This document shows positions 6,110 through 7,465 of a stretch of DNA of 7,465 nt, piece after piece. The stretch's first letter is position 1. Each line of letters begins with the position of its first letter. Source of the stretch: a halophilic archaeon J07HX64. GTDB taxonomy: Archaea; Halobacteriota; Halobacteria; Halobacteriales; Haloarculaceae. Location of the stretch: the NCBI GenBank assembly GCA_000416085.1, contig KE356579.1:2864232-2871696 (forward strand), given 5' to 3'. The position numbers and the translations under genes are program-made. The notes beneath the pieces are model-generated. The model made no database searches. It was not told the origin of the DNA and was given only the letters and a program-made list of their open reading frames with translations.

Positions 6110-7372
6110 CTATGCTCTGGGCAGGTCATCAACCACATTCGGGGTCAGATACCACAGCGATAGTGTGAGAAGGAGAAAGAGCACAGAGAGGAGACCGACA
6201 CCGAGGAGGTGGTGTTCGACAGCCAGTTCTAACTGGTTCGAGAGCAGCGCCAGGGCTGTGCTGGTGAACGTCGCCAGCCAGCCGCCGCCGCCGACACCGA
6301 TTGCGGTGTATCGCCCGACCGTCTCCGGCGTCGCCAGGTCCGGCCAGAGGGCGAACGTGACTGTCGTGTAACAGCTCACAGCCAACACGTAGACGAGCGG
6401 GACAACGACCCCGAGTATCGACGGCGTGTCGAAGAGGAGTTGACACGCGAACAGGAGCTGTGACACGGCGAACAACACGAACGTCGCGACGAACAGCCAC
6501 AGATACCGGGCTCTCGCGTACAGGAACCCCGCCACCAGCCCCCCGAGAATGTGTGTTACACTGAGTGTGACACGGGCCCCGTAGTCGGAGGACCGCCACG
6601 TGGTATCGGCGAGAGCGGCCGTCTCGATGATGCGCACGAACCCGAGACTGTCGACGAAAAACGCGCCGAACAACAGCGTCAACCCGACGGCGAGAGGAGC
6701 CGCCAGTACCCGGACCCCCGGGCCCGTCTCCACCCGGCCCCCGGAGCCGTCACCCCGCGGCCGATCGACTCTTCCGAGGACCCCCGGAGCAACGGAGAGG
6801 ACCCCGAGCAGCGCCACCACGGGGGTCAGTGCCACGACTGCCGGGAGAGCGAAGTTTCCGACTGCCCACTCGAACGGGACCAGCGTGGCGAGAGCAAACG
6901 CACACGCCGCAACTGCTCCGGCGGCGTAGCCGCGCTCTTTCGGGGCGACAAGGTCGAGCAAGAGGCTGAACGCGAACGGGATCGCTGTCCCGAGGAGCAC
7001 CGAACACACGAGCACCCACCCCAGAAACTGCGGAAACGAGGTCACAGCCCCGAACGCGTACGTGACCACGGTCTGCAGGAACAGCACACCGAACAGCACA
7101 CGGAACTTTACTGCCGCGACTCTGCCCCACCTGAACCGGTCCATCAGGTAGCCGCTGACGAGCGTCGTGACCAGTGTTGTAACCGCGAGCAGCCCCATCG
7201 CAACCGCCACCAGTTCCATCGACAACCCCAGTCTCTCCTCTCCAGCCCCGGTCACACCCAGTTGGATGAACGTGACGTTGTAGTAGTACGCCGCCGTCAG
7301 GATCGAGACGTAGGTCACGAATCTGACGACTCTACCCGTTCTCGCTGTGACAGTGTCCACCGACTTACCCAT
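6110..7372 (-). CDS. MFS-type membrane transporter, 12 predicted helices
   Basis: Secondary transporter of the major facilitator superfamily in the cytoplasmic membrane, substrate unknown. The 420-residue protein has about twelve hydrophobic helices: roughly 16-40, 51-76, 92-110, 114-140, 148-168, 174-196, 222-247, 267-286, 290-314, 318-344, 355-378 and 391-409. Motif A appears in the loop after helix 2 as SGYLMDRFRWGRVAAVKFR (73-91). The cytoplasmic loop after helix 6 (about 200-220) is charged and Gly-rich, the usual join between the six-helix halves. The short N-terminus before helix 1 is basic. The ATG at 7372 is used; a GTG at codon 5 (7360) would fit the upstream TATA-like box slightly better. 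It may be a separate transcript from the repair genes, since they have their own promoter. Export or import cannot be decided. Confidence 0.88.
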   Translation of the reverse strand: MGKSVDTVTARTGRVVRFVTYVSILTAAYYYNVTFIQLGVTGAGEERLGLSMELVAVAMGLLAVTTLVTTLVSGYLMDRFRWGRVAAVKFRVLFGVLFLQTVVTYAFGAVTSFPQFLGWVLVCSVLLGTAIPFAFSLLLDLVAPKERGYAAGAVAACAFALATLVPFEWAVGNFALPAVVALTPVVALLGVLSVAPGVLGRVDRPRGDGSGGRVETGPGVRVLAAPLAVGLTLLFGAFFVDSLGFVRIIETAALADTTWRSSDYGARVTLSVTHILGGLVAGFLYARARYLWLFVATFVLFAVSQLLFACQLLFDTPSILGVVVPLVYVLAVSCYTTVTFALWPDLATPETVGRYTAIGVGGGGWLATFTSTALALLSNQLELAVEHHLLGVGLLSVLFLLLTLSLWYLTPNVVDDLPRA

Positions 7373-7390
7373 GTGAAACGTCGCTACCCG

Positions 7391-7397
7391 ATAAAAT
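7391..7397 (-). promoter_or_regulatory. TATA-like box of the transporter gene
   Basis: The minus strand reads ATTTTAT, 19-25 bases above the ATG at 7372. This is slightly close for a leaderless start there and also fits a short leader to the GTG at 7360. The rest of 7398-7465 shows no gene. Confidence 0.45.
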
Positions 7398-7465
7398 ACA
7401 GAGCCACGTAGTCATATCTATTTCGACATCGACCGACCCACACCGGTGCGTGTCCGTTCGCACCC

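Noticed and set aside
6551..7411. Open frame of 286 codons on the plus strand, opposite the transporter
   Set aside because: The sequence is Arg/Glu/His/Gln-rich low complexity, mirroring hydrophobic codons of the real membrane protein on the other strand.
1..7465. CRISPR array or toxin-antitoxin, restriction or other defence operon
   Set aside because: No regularly spaced repeats were seen and no cas, toxin or methyltransferase motifs; the helicase-nuclease pair fits MrfAB repair better than a defence system.

Overview
The window looks like chromosomal DNA of a haloarchaeon (class Halobacteria). It is GC-rich, the encoded proteins are rich in Asp/Glu, the secreted lipoprotein has a twin-arginine signal followed by a lipobox and an Asp/Gly/Asn linker, and most starts lie 22-30 bases below A/T-rich TATA-like boxes, as expected for leaderless haloarchaeal transcripts. 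The genus cannot be fixed from the sequence.

Layout. All four protein genes lie on the minus strand. At the left edge (1-1056) is a partial ABC-transporter sugar/solute-binding lipoprotein with a one-base frameshift in a tandem repeat just after its lipid anchor. Bases 1057-1664 hold no convincing protein gene. They contain a probable plus-strand structured RNA (about 1201-1508) with its own TATA-like promoter, a GAAA-capped hairpin, several long-range pairings and a T-tract terminator, then a second inverted-repeat block (1509-1607). Next come two genes that look like one repair operon: an SF2 helicase with a C-terminal cysteine cluster (1665-4430, MrfA/DUF1998 type) and, upstream of it, a helix-hairpin-helix plus DEDD-exonuclease protein (4476-6017, MrfB/RNase_H_2 type). 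The 45-base gap between them holds a hairpin that resembles the right end of haloarchaeal IS200/IS605 elements. An MFS-type permease (6110-7372) completes the window.

How the genes fit together. The helicase and nuclease match the two partners of the Bacillus subtilis mitomycin-repair pair MrfA/MrfB, so the central operon probably handles DNA crosslinks or related lesions. Gene order is reversed relative to Bacillus, and a DNA-binding HhH module precedes the nuclease domain. The binding protein and the permease are transport genes with no evident link to the repair pair. The most novel-looking element is the unidentified structured RNA; the most testable oddity is the repeat-borne frameshift in the binding protein.
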